Origin: Glandiceps talaboti
Lineage: Eukaryota > Hemichordata > Enteropneusta > Spengelidae
DNA length: 50,000 nucleotides
NCBI RefSeq assembly: GCF_964340395.1
Contig: NC_135568.1
Coordinates: forward strand, 17,676,776-17,726,775
Direction of reading: 5' to 3'
Shown piece after piece: positions 12,060-25,834 of the stretch. The notes under the pieces are model-generated. The model searched no databases and had not been told where the DNA came from. It saw only the letters and a program-made list of their open reading frames with translations. Each line of letters starts with the position of its first letter. Within the stretch, counting starts at the first letter, position 1. Both the position numbers and the translations under genes were made by a program.

Positions 12060-14882
12060 GAGTAGATATTGGTAGATGTTTTCAACTTTGACCACACACA
12101 CCCACGTGTGAAAACAATTGGGAGTACTCATCAATCAGAATCAGTAGGTGGTGGTGTGGCCATCATATACAAATCATCGCTACGACTGAAGTCCTGGAAA
12201 CCAATTCAGAATGTACAATCGTTTGAAGCCACAGAGGCGACATTTCAGCATGAAGGGTTTCCTCTAAAGATCATCGTTTTATATCGTCCACCTCCAAGTA
12301 CAAAGAACAAAGTCACAGTTTCACAGTTTATCACTGAATTCGGTTCTATACTTGAGAATTATGCAACATATACCGGTCACTTATACATTACAGGAGACTT
12401 TAACTTTCACTTCAATGATCCAGATGATTCGAACGCGCAAAAATTTAAAAATCTAACCAATGATTATGGCCTTACCCAATGGATAAACGACCCAACTCAT
12501 GTCAAAGGTCACACGCTTGACATCATCCTATCCAACTCCGAAAGAAACATCAAGTCAGCAATAGTTGATATCCTACTGCTATCTGATCATTACCCAGCGC
12601 ACGCACAACTAGTTTTCAAGAAACCATCTAATATCAAGCGTCAACTATCATACAGGAAAATAGCGTCTATCCCAATCGAAGATTTCATCAAAGATATGGA
12701 CTCTATACCAAAACTCAATACCAATATACTACCTGATGATCTACATACAGACATTTCAGAACTCAATAGTCATCTTACAAATCTTCTTCAAAAACATGCT
12801 CCCCTCAAAAAGCGTGTCATCACAGTTCGTCCAGACACAAAATGGTACTCCTCCGAAATCAACGACGCAAAGAAATTGAGAAGACAAGCCGAACAGAGAT
12901 GGCGCAGGACAAAACTCGAAATCCATCATCAAATGTTCAAAGAAGAATGCAGGAAATGCAGTAATCTTATCAGGAAATCAAAGAGACTTTATTACACAAA
13001 GCTGATAGAAGAAAATGATAATGACCAAAGATCATTATTCAGGATCTTTACCTTACTTTCAGGCACTTCACCTCAGAATAATCTACCCACTCACAACTCT
13101 CTCCAAGACCTTGCCGAACAATTCAGTCGTTATTTTATAAGCAAAATCAAGAATATACGTACAAACTTAACACATGCAGACCTTCCTAACACGGACCCAG
13201 TTATAACAACCAATTCAACATTTGACCAATTTCAAGCTGCCAATGTTGATCATGTGTACAGCATCATCTCCAAATCGCCATCTAAATCCTGCTGCCTTGA
13301 CCCTATTCCGACCTCGTTACTCAAGCAATGTCTACACAAACTTGTACAGAATCTCACCAACATCATCAATTCGTCGCTGAAGCAGGGCATAGTCCCAAAT
13401 TCGTTCAAATATGCAGTCGTCACTCCATTATTAAAAAAGCCATCACTCGATTACAACGATCTGAAGAATTATCGACCAGTCTCGAACCTACCATTTCTTT
13501 CAAAAGTTTTGGAAAAGGTCGTCGCCGAACAACTGAACTCTTACCTGTCTCACCATTCACTTCTAGAACCCCTGCAATCTGCCTACAGAAAATTCCATAG
13601 CACAGAAACCGCACTACTTAAAGTCAATGATGACATCTGTTTATCCCTTGACGCCGGAAAACATGTTCTCCTAGTACTCCTAGACCTATCCGCAGCCTTC
13701 GACACTATCGATCATCATATTCTACTATCAAGATTATCAAACCTTGGCATTACAGGTATACCTCTACGTTGGCTGTCATGCTACCTAACAAATAGACATC
13801 AAAGCGTTACTATTAATGGCGTCTCGTCAATATCACAAATACTTGAATCCGGTGTACCACAAGGCTCAGTGCTCGGTCCTTTACTTTTCTGCATATACAT
13901 CTCACCTCTTGGACAGCTAATTCGTCAACATAACTTGAATTTCCACCTTTATGCAGATGACAATCAATTGTATTTATCATTTCTACCATCAGACATCTCA
14001 CCGTCGATCGCCAAAATGGAATCAGCTGTAGATGACATAAAATCCTGGATGACCCGAAATAAATTAAAACTAAACGATGAGAAAACAGAAGTGCTGCTTA
14101 TTAGATCAAAGTTCAGTCGTCTACCATGCCCAATCAACCAAATCTCGATTGGCTCGAGTAGCATCCAATTAACTGATTCAGCCAGGAATATAGGAGTCAT
14201 CTTTGATTGCAATCACACCTATAGAAAACATATATCTGCAACTTGCCGCTCAATCTACTTTCACCTTCGCAAAATCAGTCACATTCGTCAATTTCTCAGT
14301 CAAAGTTCTTGTCAACAACTAGTTCAAGCCCTACTCTCATCCAAACTCGATTATGGTAATGCTCTTTTGTACGGACTGCCATATGATCATATCAAACCAC
14401 TACAACACGCACAGAACACAGCTGCCAGGATTATCACACGGACAAAGAAACGGGACCACATAACACCAACACTAAAGAAACTACATTGGTTGCCGGTACA
14501 ATACAGAATAGAATATAAAGTTCTCCTCACCACCTACAAGATATTGCATGGACTTTCACCTTCCTACCTATCAGACATTATCTGTCAGAAACCTAATGTC
14601 CGCACACTTCGGTCGTCGGAAAAATGCCTATTACTGGAACCCAAGTACAGACTTGCATCATTTGGGGGTCGAGCTTTCTCATGTGCTGCACCACGTCTTT
14701 GGAACAAATTACAACTGGAGCTTCGACAGACACCCACAGTCAATGCCTTCAGGAAACATCTCAAAACACACTTGTTTGCAAAAGTGTTCGATAACTAACT
14801 GTAAAGCGCCGCTGAACTCTACTTCGTATTGGATATTGGCGCTCTATAAATGTATTGATTGATTGATTGATTGATTGATTGA
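12060..14882 (+). mobile_element. CR1/L2-like non-LTR retrotransposon, 5'-truncated, (ATTG)n tail
   Basis: It contains one long endonuclease-RT frame (12069-14798), a short 3' UTR with TGGCGCTCTATAAATG, and ends in five to six ATTG units at 14857-14882. A structured GCGCT..TATAAA end followed by a short tandem tail is typical of CR1/L2-group LINEs. The 5' end breaks inside the endonuclease. No clear target-site duplication was seen. It lies antisense to the polycystin-like gene, about 150 bp from the F5/8C exon. Confidence 0.9.
12069..14798 (+). CDS. LINE ORF2: apurinic-like endonuclease plus reverse transcriptase (N-terminus missing)
   Basis: A 909-codon uninterrupted frame. It opens from 12066 with no ATG at its start, as expected for truncation. 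Residues 1-205 hold late endonuclease motifs: GGGVAIIYKS, YRPPP, ITGDFNFH, TLDIIL and LLSDHYPAH. The early catalytic Asn/Glu motifs are lost. Reverse transcriptase motifs follow: NYRPVSNLPFLSKVLE near 465, LLDLSAAFDTIDHH near 537, GVPQGSVLGPLLF near 597 and the YADD active site near 628. The C-terminus has the SKLDYGNALLYG and KLHWLPV blocks common to CR1/L2 and Rex-like RTs. The intact frame suggests a young insertion. It cannot mobilise alone without the missing endonuclease part. Confidence 0.93.
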   Translation: MVDVFNFDHTHPRVKTIGSTHQSESVGGGVAIIYKSSLRLKSWKPIQNVQSFEATEATFQHEGFPLKIIVLYRPPPSTKNKVTVSQFITEFGSILENYATYTGHLYITGDFNFHFNDPDDSNAQKFKNLTNDYGLTQWINDPTHVKGHTLDIILSNSERNIKSAIVDILLLSDHYPAHAQLVFKKPSNIKRQLSYRKIASIPIEDFIKDMDSIPKLNTNILPDDLHTDISELNSHLTNLLQKHAPLKKRVITVRPDTKWYSSEINDAKKLRRQAEQRWRRTKLEIHHQMFKEECRKCSNLIRKSKRLYYTKLIEENDNDQRSLFRIFTLLSGTSPQNNLPTHNSLQDLAEQFSRYFISKIKNIRTNLTHADLPNTDPVITTNSTFDQFQAANVDHVYSIISKSPSKSCCLDPIPTSLLKQCLHKLVQNLTNIINSSLKQGIVPNSFKYAVVTPLLKKPSLDYNDLKNYRPVSNLPFLSKVLEKVVAEQLNSYLSHHSLLEPLQSAYRKFHSTETALLKVNDDICLSLDAGKHVLLVLLDLSAAFDTIDHHILLSRLSNLGITGIPLRWLSCYLTNRHQSVTINGVSSISQILESGVPQGSVLGPLLFCIYISPLGQLIRQHNLNFHLYADDNQLYLSFLPSDISPSIAKMESAVDDIKSWMTRNKLKLNDEKTEVLLIRSKFSRLPCPINQISIGSSSIQLTDSARNIGVIFDCNHTYRKHISATCRSIYFHLRKISHIRQFLSQSSCQQLVQALLSSKLDYGNALLYGLPYDHIKPLQHAQNTAARIITRTKKRDHITPTLKKLHWLPVQYRIEYKVLLTTYKILHGLSPSYLSDIICQKPNVRTLRSSEKCLLLEPKYRLASFGGRAFSCAAPRLWNKLQLELRQTPTVNAFRKHLKTHLFAKVFDN

Positions 14883-15581
14883 CTCATATTATATACAATG
14901 TTTCTGACACAGAATAACAATAGTGTATAATACAATTATCATCTAAATAAAGGTGAACAAATACGGTAAAAAAGGGAGACATGATAGCAGCACTCTAGCT
15001 ATTTATAGGTCCAGTATGTGGTCATTCGTTTTATAATGATACTCAGCCTTTGTTTCTAGAGTACTAATATTCCCCAACATATTATCAATAAATTTGACAT
15101 TTCACCATACCTTGATGTATTTGTGATAGAATGCATATTACTAAAAGAATCCCCGTTGTTTGTTGATAAATCATTGTTGATTTTTCTACCTCATCAACAG
15201 ACAGGCAAGTGTGTTAAATCGACCACCTTCTTCTTCTTTGCAGTTGTAGGACAGCTTTGAGGAACCCAACTAATGAAGGGTAATTTTCTAATCAGTTGGT
15301 TCATATTAAGTAAATGAGATATATATATCTAAATAATGAATGAAGAAGTTCTATATTGTCATAATGTTTTCAAGCACGAGTAACTTCAAGACGAGGCAAT
15401 CAACCTGATTAATGTATGGCAAATGTGTTATGCTTGAATGAAATTCTTCAAAGAAAAAAGTAAAATGTATATCAATTTTTTATCACTTTTAATAAAAATG
15501 ATTACATAGTGTTTTTATGTTCCGAACGCTGTACACCTTGCACGAACCTAGGACGGGTCTATAGGCGAATGTTATATGAGA

Positions 15582-15704
<123 letters not shown>

Positions 15705-16285
15705 AGGGGGTACACACGAGGACAACACACGGAATGAATACATCATTTGGTGGGTATATTAGATTCTAAAATACCTTATTTTGTTATATTGTATCTCGAT
15801 TTCAATACTTTGTATGTGACATTAGACTTGCTCAGGTCTACGACCTATTTTAAATCTGTATTTGAAATAATGTTTGAAACAAGTGCGTATGCGTACTTTT
15901 TCTTTTTGTGTGAACTAGTTATATGCCTGATCGAATGTTTGTCCAATGTGATATTCTCCCAGGAGATGAGAGATAACGCAAACTGTTAATGTAAGTGATC
16001 TATCGCCAATTATAAGATTAGGAGTGTTTAATTAATTAAAGGAGATGAATGGACAAGGCATCTTTATTTAGTCAATAAAGAAAGAGAGATCTACATACAG
16101 CCTCAGACTTTTAGTGGTCTGAGATATAGCTGAGAGCAAAGTAACCAGGGAAAGAAAAATAAATAGTTTTAAAACTCAATGAGTGAATGGATCAATATCA
16201 CACACAAAATAAGTTATATTGCACCACAAAAATTGATCATTCAATCGATCAATCATTCAACCAAATAATACATCAATCAATAAAT

Positions 16286-16325
16286 CAATCGATCGATCGA
16301 TCGATCGATCGATCGATCGATCAAT
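16286..16325. repeat. (ATCG)n microsatellite
   Basis: About nine ATCG units, each CpG-containing and self-complementary, flanked by ATCA units. Confidence 0.9.
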
Positions 16326-17060
16326 CAATTACACGCTCGCTGCCCCTGTGATGGTACATATCGGACATTAATAGTGCTCTATGCTATGCCAGAAATGTCT
16401 CCAGACTGCCAAAGATGTAGTTGAATTTGCCCTCGTTCACACTGGCCATGTCATTCTCCAAATCACTAATACATTCAGGTTATGCTTCTGCACAGGGTCT
16501 TACATGAGAGAAAAATCGGTGTTGAAACAATGCTAATGATGGACCAAGGGTTCTTGCTGCAGAGGCATTTGAAATCAACACAAAAGGGCCAAGTTCATAT
16601 GTTAGCGATATGCCGCTGCCACGTGGAGCACATACAAAGACAGTGTCCCCACATTTGTGACATTGATCACTCTCTGCTGATACTCGTGCAAATGGTCAAT
16701 GTGCATGTACTGCAGGGCACATTCAGTGTGTGAGATTGAAACATGTTGTCAAATCTTGAGTACGTCTGGCTGACGAGACCACTTACAGGTCACTATATAT
16801 GCAAATTAATCCCACTACCCCCTCGTCTGATTGGCTCGAGTAGTCTTTGGAAGTAGTCGGAAGTACTGTGTTTTCCCGTCAGTTGGCACATTAACACGGT
16901 AGTCGCCGATATTTAATGTAACATGTGGCCTTGAATGCCTTTGTTTTGTAAACACTTGTAGTCCTCTCATAACTTGAAAGAATTTATAACTAAGATACTG
17001 TTTTGTTTATGTGGCAATTGGATATAATGACAAGTGGAATTGGCTTTCATTTATTATATT

Positions 17061-17489
17061 AGGCCAAATAAAAACAAATAGTGTCTTTCCGATAACCCGA
17101 CCGACCCTAGTTTAAGCAGCCAGCCCTAAACAATAATTTCACTTGCAAAAGTTTTAAAATTATGACAATTTACTTCTATTTCCCAGTCGATTTTCTTACC
17201 AAAGTATCTTTGTTTACTTTGTTTTAAAAATCACATTCCAGGGACACACAATTTCATTTCATCCTCTAACAGCACAGTCTAGATATTGTGTTTGCCTACT
17301 TCTAAATGACATACTAGTAATTGTCTTCATTTACTTCTTCACACCTTATCAACTGTTACGGAAGTATTCGGACCAACAAGTATATTGTCTTTGGGTGAAC
17401 TAATGCTTAAAAATGTAAAATAAAATCTCGATCTACCTACCCTATTTTTCGAAGTCATGTCATCGTAAACAACTTTTTTTTTGCCTTAG
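17061..17489. mobile_element. Inverted-repeat MITE, AGGCC-end family, copy 1
   Basis: Starts AGGCCAAATAAAAACAAATA with ATAACCCGACCGACCCTAG inside. Ends CTACCTACCCTATTTTT...AACTTTTTTTTTGCCTTAG, whose reverse complement resembles the start. The same end motif occurs at 23970-24346 and at about 43387. No coding capacity. Confidence 0.6.
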
Positions 17490-17598
17490 CTTGATGACAT
17501 AGAGACAGAGTGATTGGCAACATGACTATTGTTGAATATGACAATATCACAAATCCTAATTAATGTGATGTAAGGATAGAGCCACGTGACTGATTTAT

Positions 17599-17638
17599 GT
17601 TTGTTTGTTTGTTTGTTTGTTTGTTTGTTTGTTTGTTT
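17599..17638. repeat. (TTTG)n microsatellite
   Basis: About ten GTTT units. Confidence 0.95.
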
Positions 17639-18719
17639 GACAAAAGTGGTTCAGCTGCGTCCTATCTTCGACATAAAAGTCAACTTATCAACAATATGTT
17701 AAATGTAGTGAATAAAACGTGATCACAATTTAGTAGTTACGTCACGCCAAGACGGTGTCCCACTTTACTACTGACCTCAATAAATTTTATTTTCTTAGCA
17801 TGTATCGAGTATCTGTTGCGATACTAACTCATAACTAGTGATACAGGTATGTGTAAAGTAGAGGCGCCAGGGTACACACCGCTAGCAAGAGCACATGAAT
17901 TATATTCAAATGTACTGCGTCAATACTGACTTACGAATATATATCAAGTTCAGTAAATTTCGAATCACGTTTCTCGAAAAAAACACACAAGGTGTGAGAC
18001 AAATCAAGAATCTCTTTGAGCGTTATTGTATGTTATTCATATATTGATGAACTTTCTATATATAAAATGAAATACTATCTCTTTGCGATAATTGAATGCG
18101 AAATTGCAAATCAAGTTATATTTGCATGTCTAAAAGGCGCTGGTCGATACAGCGACCTCTGACCCCTGTGATTAATGCTAACACCTCCACAAGTCTACAT
18201 TACAAACTATTGAATGAGATGATTTCATAAATTTGCTACCATCAGTCTGTGGTTCTGTGTACAATCGTCATCTGATTGGCGTCGCGGTTATCGAACCATG
18301 GAACTACAAATAAAGTGTTATAGCCCAGACAAGTGAAGGTAATTATTATATTACAATAAAGGTATTGATTTTTGCGAAATTAACTTTTTGCGGACAGTGC
18401 AAGGAGAAATTAGACACTACCGATTGATTATCAGTTTGTGTTTCGTTGTACGTAAATATTGGATATACTTTCTCAGTTGTCACATGTAATGTTTAGAGAA
18501 TGTATCGTTTCAGCTGACAACAGAACAAGTTGGTCATTCTTTAAATATAGATATCATAGTGTATACTAGCCACGGTACTGTATGTATTAAATTCCATTGC
18601 TGGGAGAATTTGTGACAGAGTAAGTGTTCATTAGGTTTTGTTTCTAATTTTATTTTGTAAAACATTGTGAGAAACAGTTTCTATCTTTTAGGAAACATAG
18701 ACACACAAATGCACACAGA

Positions 18720-18720
18720 C

Positions 18721-18775
<55 letters not shown>

Positions 18776-18798
18776 GGAGGACAGGCAGACAGACACAT

Positions 18799-18878
<80 letters not shown>

Positions 18879-18945
18879 TTATATACTGTTTCGATTTGTA
18901 CAAATAACCGTTGGACTTTGGAAGCAAGCAAGCAAGCAACCAATT

Positions 18946-18995
<50 letters not shown>

Positions 18996-19045
18996 CCAAT
19001 CAACCAACCAACCAATCAACCAATCAATCAATCAATCAATCTTGA
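18720..19045. repeat. Compound microsatellite GACA / CA / TA / AATC-AACC
   Basis: (GACA)n to about 18780, (CA)n to 18838, (TA)n to 18874, then after about 50 bp a long AATC/AACC array ending near 19041. Non-coding. Confidence 0.95.
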
Positions 19046-20314
19046 TCATACTCAACACATTATTAGAGAGTGTGGTATGGTGCAATTGGAGAGCATAAAA
19101 TAGTACAAGTCAACTTTCATCTGCTTTTAGCGACGCAAGTACGCAATTTGTTACCACTTGCCCACTTGCTCTCCAAGCAATAAAATATTCTCTAAACAGT
19201 ACACTTTCTGCCGTATTGTTGTGTTTATCTGATAATATTAATTCACTCCAAATGATTTCAACACGTTCGTATAAGTGTAGCGTCCTGAATTATGATGAAC
19301 AAAATTTGTGACTTTATATCAGTATTCACTTTAAGTGCCTATTTCAGAATATGATTACAGTCTAGTTAACAATACCATGCATCTTTCCTGTTTGATACAA
19401 CCATGCAGAAACCAACAAGAAACCGCATATACCACACTTCAATAGCAAGATCGCATTGTTTGTTACATTTAGTCTAAATGAAATAAACCATTTTAATGTA
19501 TTGCAACTCCATGCAGACATTCGGACGCCAATGTTTTTCTCAGTATCAAACACCCTGATGAAAGGCGCGTAAAATGTCATTTGCGGTGTTCATTTGATGT
19601 CTGTATGGTGGCATATAGTTCATTTTACGTAGTCTAGACAAAATGTAACAAATAACTGTACTCATTCAATCACGCTATCTTAAAGTGTAGCATGTCCAGT
19701 TTCTTATTGGTTTCTGTGTAGTTGTATCAAACAGAAGAACTGTATGGCATTGTGATATGGACTGTACGTATACTTGGCAAACCATTTAATCTACTCCAAT
19801 ACCTAAATACAGAGATATGAAGACAAATCTTAATTGCAGTCTGCCTATGCTACTTCAGCCATAATAACTTCAAATGGAGTATGTTTATACTCGCCTAAAA
19901 ATAAACCTGTAATAAGACATACATAATCTTCCCAGACAGTTACTAACATTTCTAATTTCAGTTGTCCAAATATGCTGAAGCATATGAAAGAATCGGTAAA
20001 GAGATTTAAACAAACCTTTGGATTGAACATTTTTCGGTGTAATATGGACTTTTTACATTGACTATTGCTTTCATTGCCTTATTTTTAAGGTTTAGTTGAT
20101 TTTGAGTAAACTTTCCATTTGGAGTAAAAATCACACATACATACATGTATGTATACTGAGATCATTGTTCAATTTACTTTCAAATCACCCATTTCAACGG
20201 TAAAATATGAAATATAACCAACATACCTGGAAGATCAAAATTATCAAAAATATATTAAAAGTGTTGGTGAAAGATTGCAATCTTGTTTTACCCCATGGCC
20301 ACATAAAGATAGAA

Positions 20315-20686
20315 ACCTAGTCTAGTTCCAGACTGGCCGTATTACGTACTGAATGTACTCCATTACTATTCCCAGTGTAGCTCAGTTCCAAGGAAAGGTG
20401 TCAAGTGCGTTTGTGAAGAACGAATGGCGCATGCTCAAGTAATCCATCACAAATTGACAAGCTGTCGTCATCAAACGTCTTCGACCTTTCTCATGTGTGT
20501 AGAATGACTCTTCCCCCAGTCTGTTTAAACTAGAATCACGTGGGGACGCCAGTACATCATGATGTTTACCTGGACACTGCAGGAGGTAGCAGACAAATCT
20601 GTGCGATCGTTGGGAACTCAGCTAGACTGGGATTAGTAATACAGTAAATTGAATTCGTAATACAGCCATTCTGGACCTAGACTAAA
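20315..20686. mobile_element. MITE-like element with about 78-bp terminal inverted repeats
   Basis: The left end ACCTAGTCTAGTTCCAGACT...CCCAGTGTAGCTCAGTTCC is mirrored at the right by GGGAACTCAGCTAGACTGGG...CCATTCTGGACCTAGACT. The inner 210 bp is unique and non-coding. Total about 370 bp. Confidence 0.7.
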
Positions 20687-21242
20687 GAGAAACCCAACTG
20701 AAATCTGAATGTAGATAAGCATTTAATGATGAAATGCAATATCAACAACTGTATATCAACAATCCATTTGTGAATAAGAGTTTCCGGACAATGACTATGT
20801 GTTTATCATGCAAGAGTAGTTGCGTACATGTATCTTTAAACGATCATTATGTCATGTTTCTTAATGGGTTGAAGAAGACGGTATTGATTGATGTTTCTGA
20901 GATATGAAGTTTATGATGTTCCATCCTTGATATTACTTTCAATCGAGGCTTCCGTAATTAAGTCAGACACAAACTAAAAGTGTTGTCAAAGCATGTTGAT
21001 ACAGCATGCAGTAATAAGCTATAGAATGGATTTCAGTTTATTATAGTCTCAGTAGGACGGCTCATCACTGAACTAGTTCAATAAACTGAGTATTAATCTG
21101 CGTCATAGATTGGCGCATGCGTATTGACTCTTTTTCTCCATCAATCTCTCACCATAGGTTTGCGTGAAGTCCGCTTTGTCAACCACCACCGTTAGTTTGC
21201 CCAATACAACTTTATACGAGGATTCTACTATAACGTGGCCTT

Positions 21243-22944
21243 ATGTCGTCCCAAATTCACCAGATCAGGCTTGTATTTACTTTCCTGTGTACCTATTTGG
21301 CATTTGTAGATAGTTTTTGCAATATTCAGCACAGCGATGACGTCGTGGGATATTACAAAGTTTCCAATCACTATTTGGCGAGGTACACATTTTCTACCAG
21401 TAAAGTGTTCAGTGTCTTGGAGTGTGCTGCTTTGTGCCTTGAGTCCGAAAACTGTGCATCTTATAATTTTAGAAGACTAACCAATGTATGTGAATTAAAC
21501 CAAGCGATAGCTTCAGAACAAGGTGATTTGGTTTACGAACACGGAATCAGTTATGCGATACCCTGTGATCCTGAAGGAAAAGAACCCCATATTCCCGTAA
21601 GTATTATTACCAGTATAATATTCATAAAACCAAAAATATGGAGTTTATACCCTGGTTGTTCTACGACAGGACAACGCTCATCAATGTTCGAAATATGGGT
21701 CAAAGCGTTCAAAATGTCCATTAATTTCCCAGATTCTTCTTTGATAATGCTGGCGATGGTGTATAATAATGTTATTCTCCAATATTTTTCTTCATTCAGC
21801 CGGAAATACTCGTGACCTAGGGGGTTTGTCAGTACTCGCCCAGATACTCGTAGTGACAAAGACCCCTTAAGTCACTCGTATTTTCCTTGGCTGAACGGAG
21901 AAAAATGTTGGGGAATAACATCTAAATGTACATACAACCCCTGTACGTGTAACTAGAATAACAATCAAATGCTTTTTTCCTGCAGCTGTTATTGCAAGGT
22001 TTTTTTTGACTGATATGTAGAGCAACATTTGTATTATCGGAACACATTTGGAATGTAAAATGGGTTCTTGTTTACACTGAGTAGCCCTTTGTGTGTGTAG
22101 AATCATATAAGCTATTTTTTACTTATAGTACATTGAGAACATGTTCGAGATGCATCTACCCAAAATACACATTTACATCACACTTTAAGTTTTAGCTTGG
22201 TTATATACTTCTTGTCTATGTGATATAGAACTACATGTACATATGTATTTTAATCATATTTAGTGAAGTTCAAATCACAAGAAAGGTATATCTAATTTTT
22301 TCATTGAATATTTATAAACAGCCACTCCACTACTTTGGGCAATTTCAAATAACACTTGTTCTCATTACAGCCTATTGTGATTAGCATCCTGTCTACGGTT
22401 CACGGGTTGTTTCAAAATTATTAATGGATATTTCTAATAAATTCCTGAGTTTACAAACAATGCATGTACATTCATGCGTTTCATAAAACAACGTCATATA
22501 AAAAAAATATTTAGCAAAAAAATGTTGTTTTTTATTTATTGGTTTTTGCTTTGTTTTTTTTTTCTGCTATGGAAACTCTTATGTTCTACTAATTTATGGG
22601 TTTTTCCTTTGTGTTGTCTTTTCTATGTTCTACTATTTTCTTTACATCACGTTGTTTTTATGAAACGCATGAATGGACATGCTAAATGTTTAAAAAATAT
22701 CAATAATTGAGTAGAAATCTCCATTAATAACAAAAGGATCATCGTGTCCTGTCCAAACATTATCAAAAACAAGAAGCTATTTTCAAGAAAAATTATACTG
22801 CCATTGCATACAAACACTGAAGCTAGTATGGCTCCTGTCTATCTGTAGGAAAAACTAGGAAAATATGTTGTCAATAGAATGATTTATAGTGTTGTCATAA
22901 TTGTTGTTGTGTGTTTGTAAATTTCCCGAAGGTTATTGTATACA

Positions 22945-22989
<45 letters not shown>

Positions 22990-23022
22990 GTCTGTGTGTG
23001 TGTCTGTCTGTCTGTCAGTCTG

Positions 23023-23075
<53 letters not shown>

Positions 23076-25664
23076 ATAGACGATATCTCACAAACAACTA
23101 TCGATTGTAATGAAATGAGCTCAACATCTTCCATATCATAAGCACAGGATTTGAGTACATTTGGCTACTAGTATATGTATATCTTATAAATGTATACTGC
23201 AAATTCAATATAATTTGGTGTGTACATTAGCCATAACAAAACACATATGTCCTATAAAGTTTGTTGATCTATCTTACAGTAATTACGTTATAAAAACAGG
23301 TGATACAAGCTTTATTCTGATGAAATGAATAAACTAATACAACGGATTTCGATTTAGTAACACAATCACCCAAGATAGCAACAACGTCTTTTTTGTTTGA
23401 ACCGCGTTCAAGTACATTATGATAGTGGTGACAATACCGATTACATGGGGTTTCATGATGGCGACTAGGCCCCTATGTATGTCTGCTCCTAGGCGAGTGT
23501 AATGCGATAGATGAAATAATAATAATTGTACAGACATACATCTAAGTCATTAAATCCCAACTGGGTCAAGGTTCAAGTGGTTTTAGATCAAGATGTACGT
23601 GTGTCATAGTTTGCACATCCATGCTACTTTACTACAATTAAATGTCATATTGAATCGAATCGATCTCTTCGACACACAATATCTGCTTTTACCATTCAAT
23701 ATTTTAAGAACAACATTTTACACCTTCAATATTTTAAGAAGAAATACGTCAAACTGATTTCCGAGAAACATAATATCTGCTTTTACTATTCGATATCAAA
23801 AGGAAATGATATACAAAGTGCCTGATTGGTAATTTTGAAATACTAAACTTTTGTTGTGTTTGAGTTTCTTTCCATTGAACTTATGAATGCTGATATCAAA
23901 GCTTCAAGTCGAACACGAGAAAGTATACAGCTGTGTCATTTTGGTCATGTTGTATCAAACATATACACTTAGGCCTAATAAAAAATGTGCGGTTCCGATT
24001 ACGCTCAAATTTAGAAAAGTGGGGTAGGTAGAGTTTTCTTTAATTTTATTATTGTTTTTTTTTTCATTTTTGTGTGTCTAGTTCAGGTTTTCCATTGTTT
24101 TTCAAATGGTCTCTGTGTTATTTATTTCTTCCTATCAGATGTACAGCCATTGCAGATTGGAAGGACAGTTTTACATTTTCTTTTTAGGTTGATGTCAGTT
24201 TCCACATCCACTATTTCTCGTGAGAATTCACAATTGTTGCGAATTCATTATTTTGATCTAGAATCCGTAGAAAAAGGTTTAGGGTGGGAGGTGAAAACTA
24301 GGTGGGGCTTGGGTAACCGGAACCGAACAATTTTTTTAGGCCTTAACGTTATCGAAATAACAATCATACTGCCTTATACAATTGGCTAACAAAGAGTGTG
24401 TTTGCTTGAATGAAGGGAGTCAGGGAAAGACTTCAGGCAAAGACAATATTAATAGATAAAACATCAATATAACTGATACAAAAATAACACGGTAGTTTCA
24501 CGCGATGATTTTATCAGTTTGTTCATGTCTGAGGATAAAAATAACGAATACAACTGATACAAAAATAACAGCCGTTTCACGCGATGATTTTTATCAGTTT
24601 GTTCATGTCTGAGGAAATTTCTATGTAGTCATAAAGTCGATCACGATCGTTATGTGTATCGATATCAGTAATTACAATTATTGGAGCCAGGAGTCGTGAG
24701 ATATTTATACTTTGATAAGTTACTGACACTAATTATATTGTATGTCTGATGTGAAACTTGTCTCATTCTTGAGTACCATGCAAGCAAATGGACCGTTATT
24801 TTTTCGCAGGATGTATAATCAAAATTAACATATCACCTACTTTTACCAATATAATCTTGAACACATATCGCACTTCATTCGTTCCTTATCTGCTTGAATT
24901 ATCAGTAGACATATTGACGTCACTTTATATCATTACAGAGAGATATTCATCATATCACTGATACCGGTTTTCCTATCTTCTTTGCAAAAAAAAAGTAAAA
25001 TGTTCCCTTCAGGTTGTAAATGGTAAACTATTGATACATTTCCGAAGGAAGACATGTTGTGCAGTTAGCGTCTATCACTTGTAAAGTATTTTTTGAAAAT
25101 CTTTCTGCATTATTTATATGATACATACGGTGGACGACAGGGACATTTCCGCGCTCTCAATGATTGGGCGTTCAAAGCAATTTCCGCGCTCTCAATGACA
25201 GAGTTCAAAGCAATTTCCGCGCTCTCAATGACAGAGTTCAAAGCAATTTCCGCGCTCTCAATGACTGAGCGTTCAAAGCAATTTCAGCGCTCTCAATGAC
25301 TGGGCGTTCAAAGCTATTTCCGCGCTCTCAATGACTGGGCGTTAAAAGCAATTTCACCGCTCTCAATGACTGGGCGTTAAAAGCAATTTCACCGCTCTCA
25401 ATGACTGGGCGTTCAAAGCTAATTCACCGCTCTCAATGACTGGGCGTTCAAAGCAATTTCACCGCTCTCAATGATAGAGTTCAAAGCAATTTCAGCTCTC
25501 TCAATGATAAGAGTTTCAAAGCAATATCCGCGATGTCAGACATTTCCGCAACAGAAACGGTTTCTCTGACAGAAGCGATTTCCCAGACGTACTGTACATG
25601 TCTGATGATCGCACAATGCGTAAAACTCTGAGTTACAACCAAGAAAGAGTTCCAGTACTACCAA

Positions 25665-25722
<58 letters not shown>

Positions 25723-25778
25723 CTTGGTGAGTATCAATCTGCTAAGACAGTGCTCTATACCGCAGTGGCAGAGCGTAA

Positions 25779-25834
<56 letters not shown>

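Noticed and set aside
16482-16733. 83-codon ATG frame with many Cys/His
   Set aside because: No family similarity, no splice signals, and the flanks look like unique non-coding DNA; likely chance.
22474-22710. Hydrophobic Phe/Leu-rich 78-codon ATG frame
   Set aside because: Low-complexity T-rich DNA inside an intron; no homologous neighbour.
24072-24389. 105-codon plus-strand frame
   Set aside because: Lies within the inverted-repeat MITE at 23970-24346; non-autonomous elements of this size do not code.
25143-25532. CRISPR-like regular repeats
   Set aside because: There are no unique spacers between units; the whole unit repeats, so it is a minisatellite in a eukaryotic intron.
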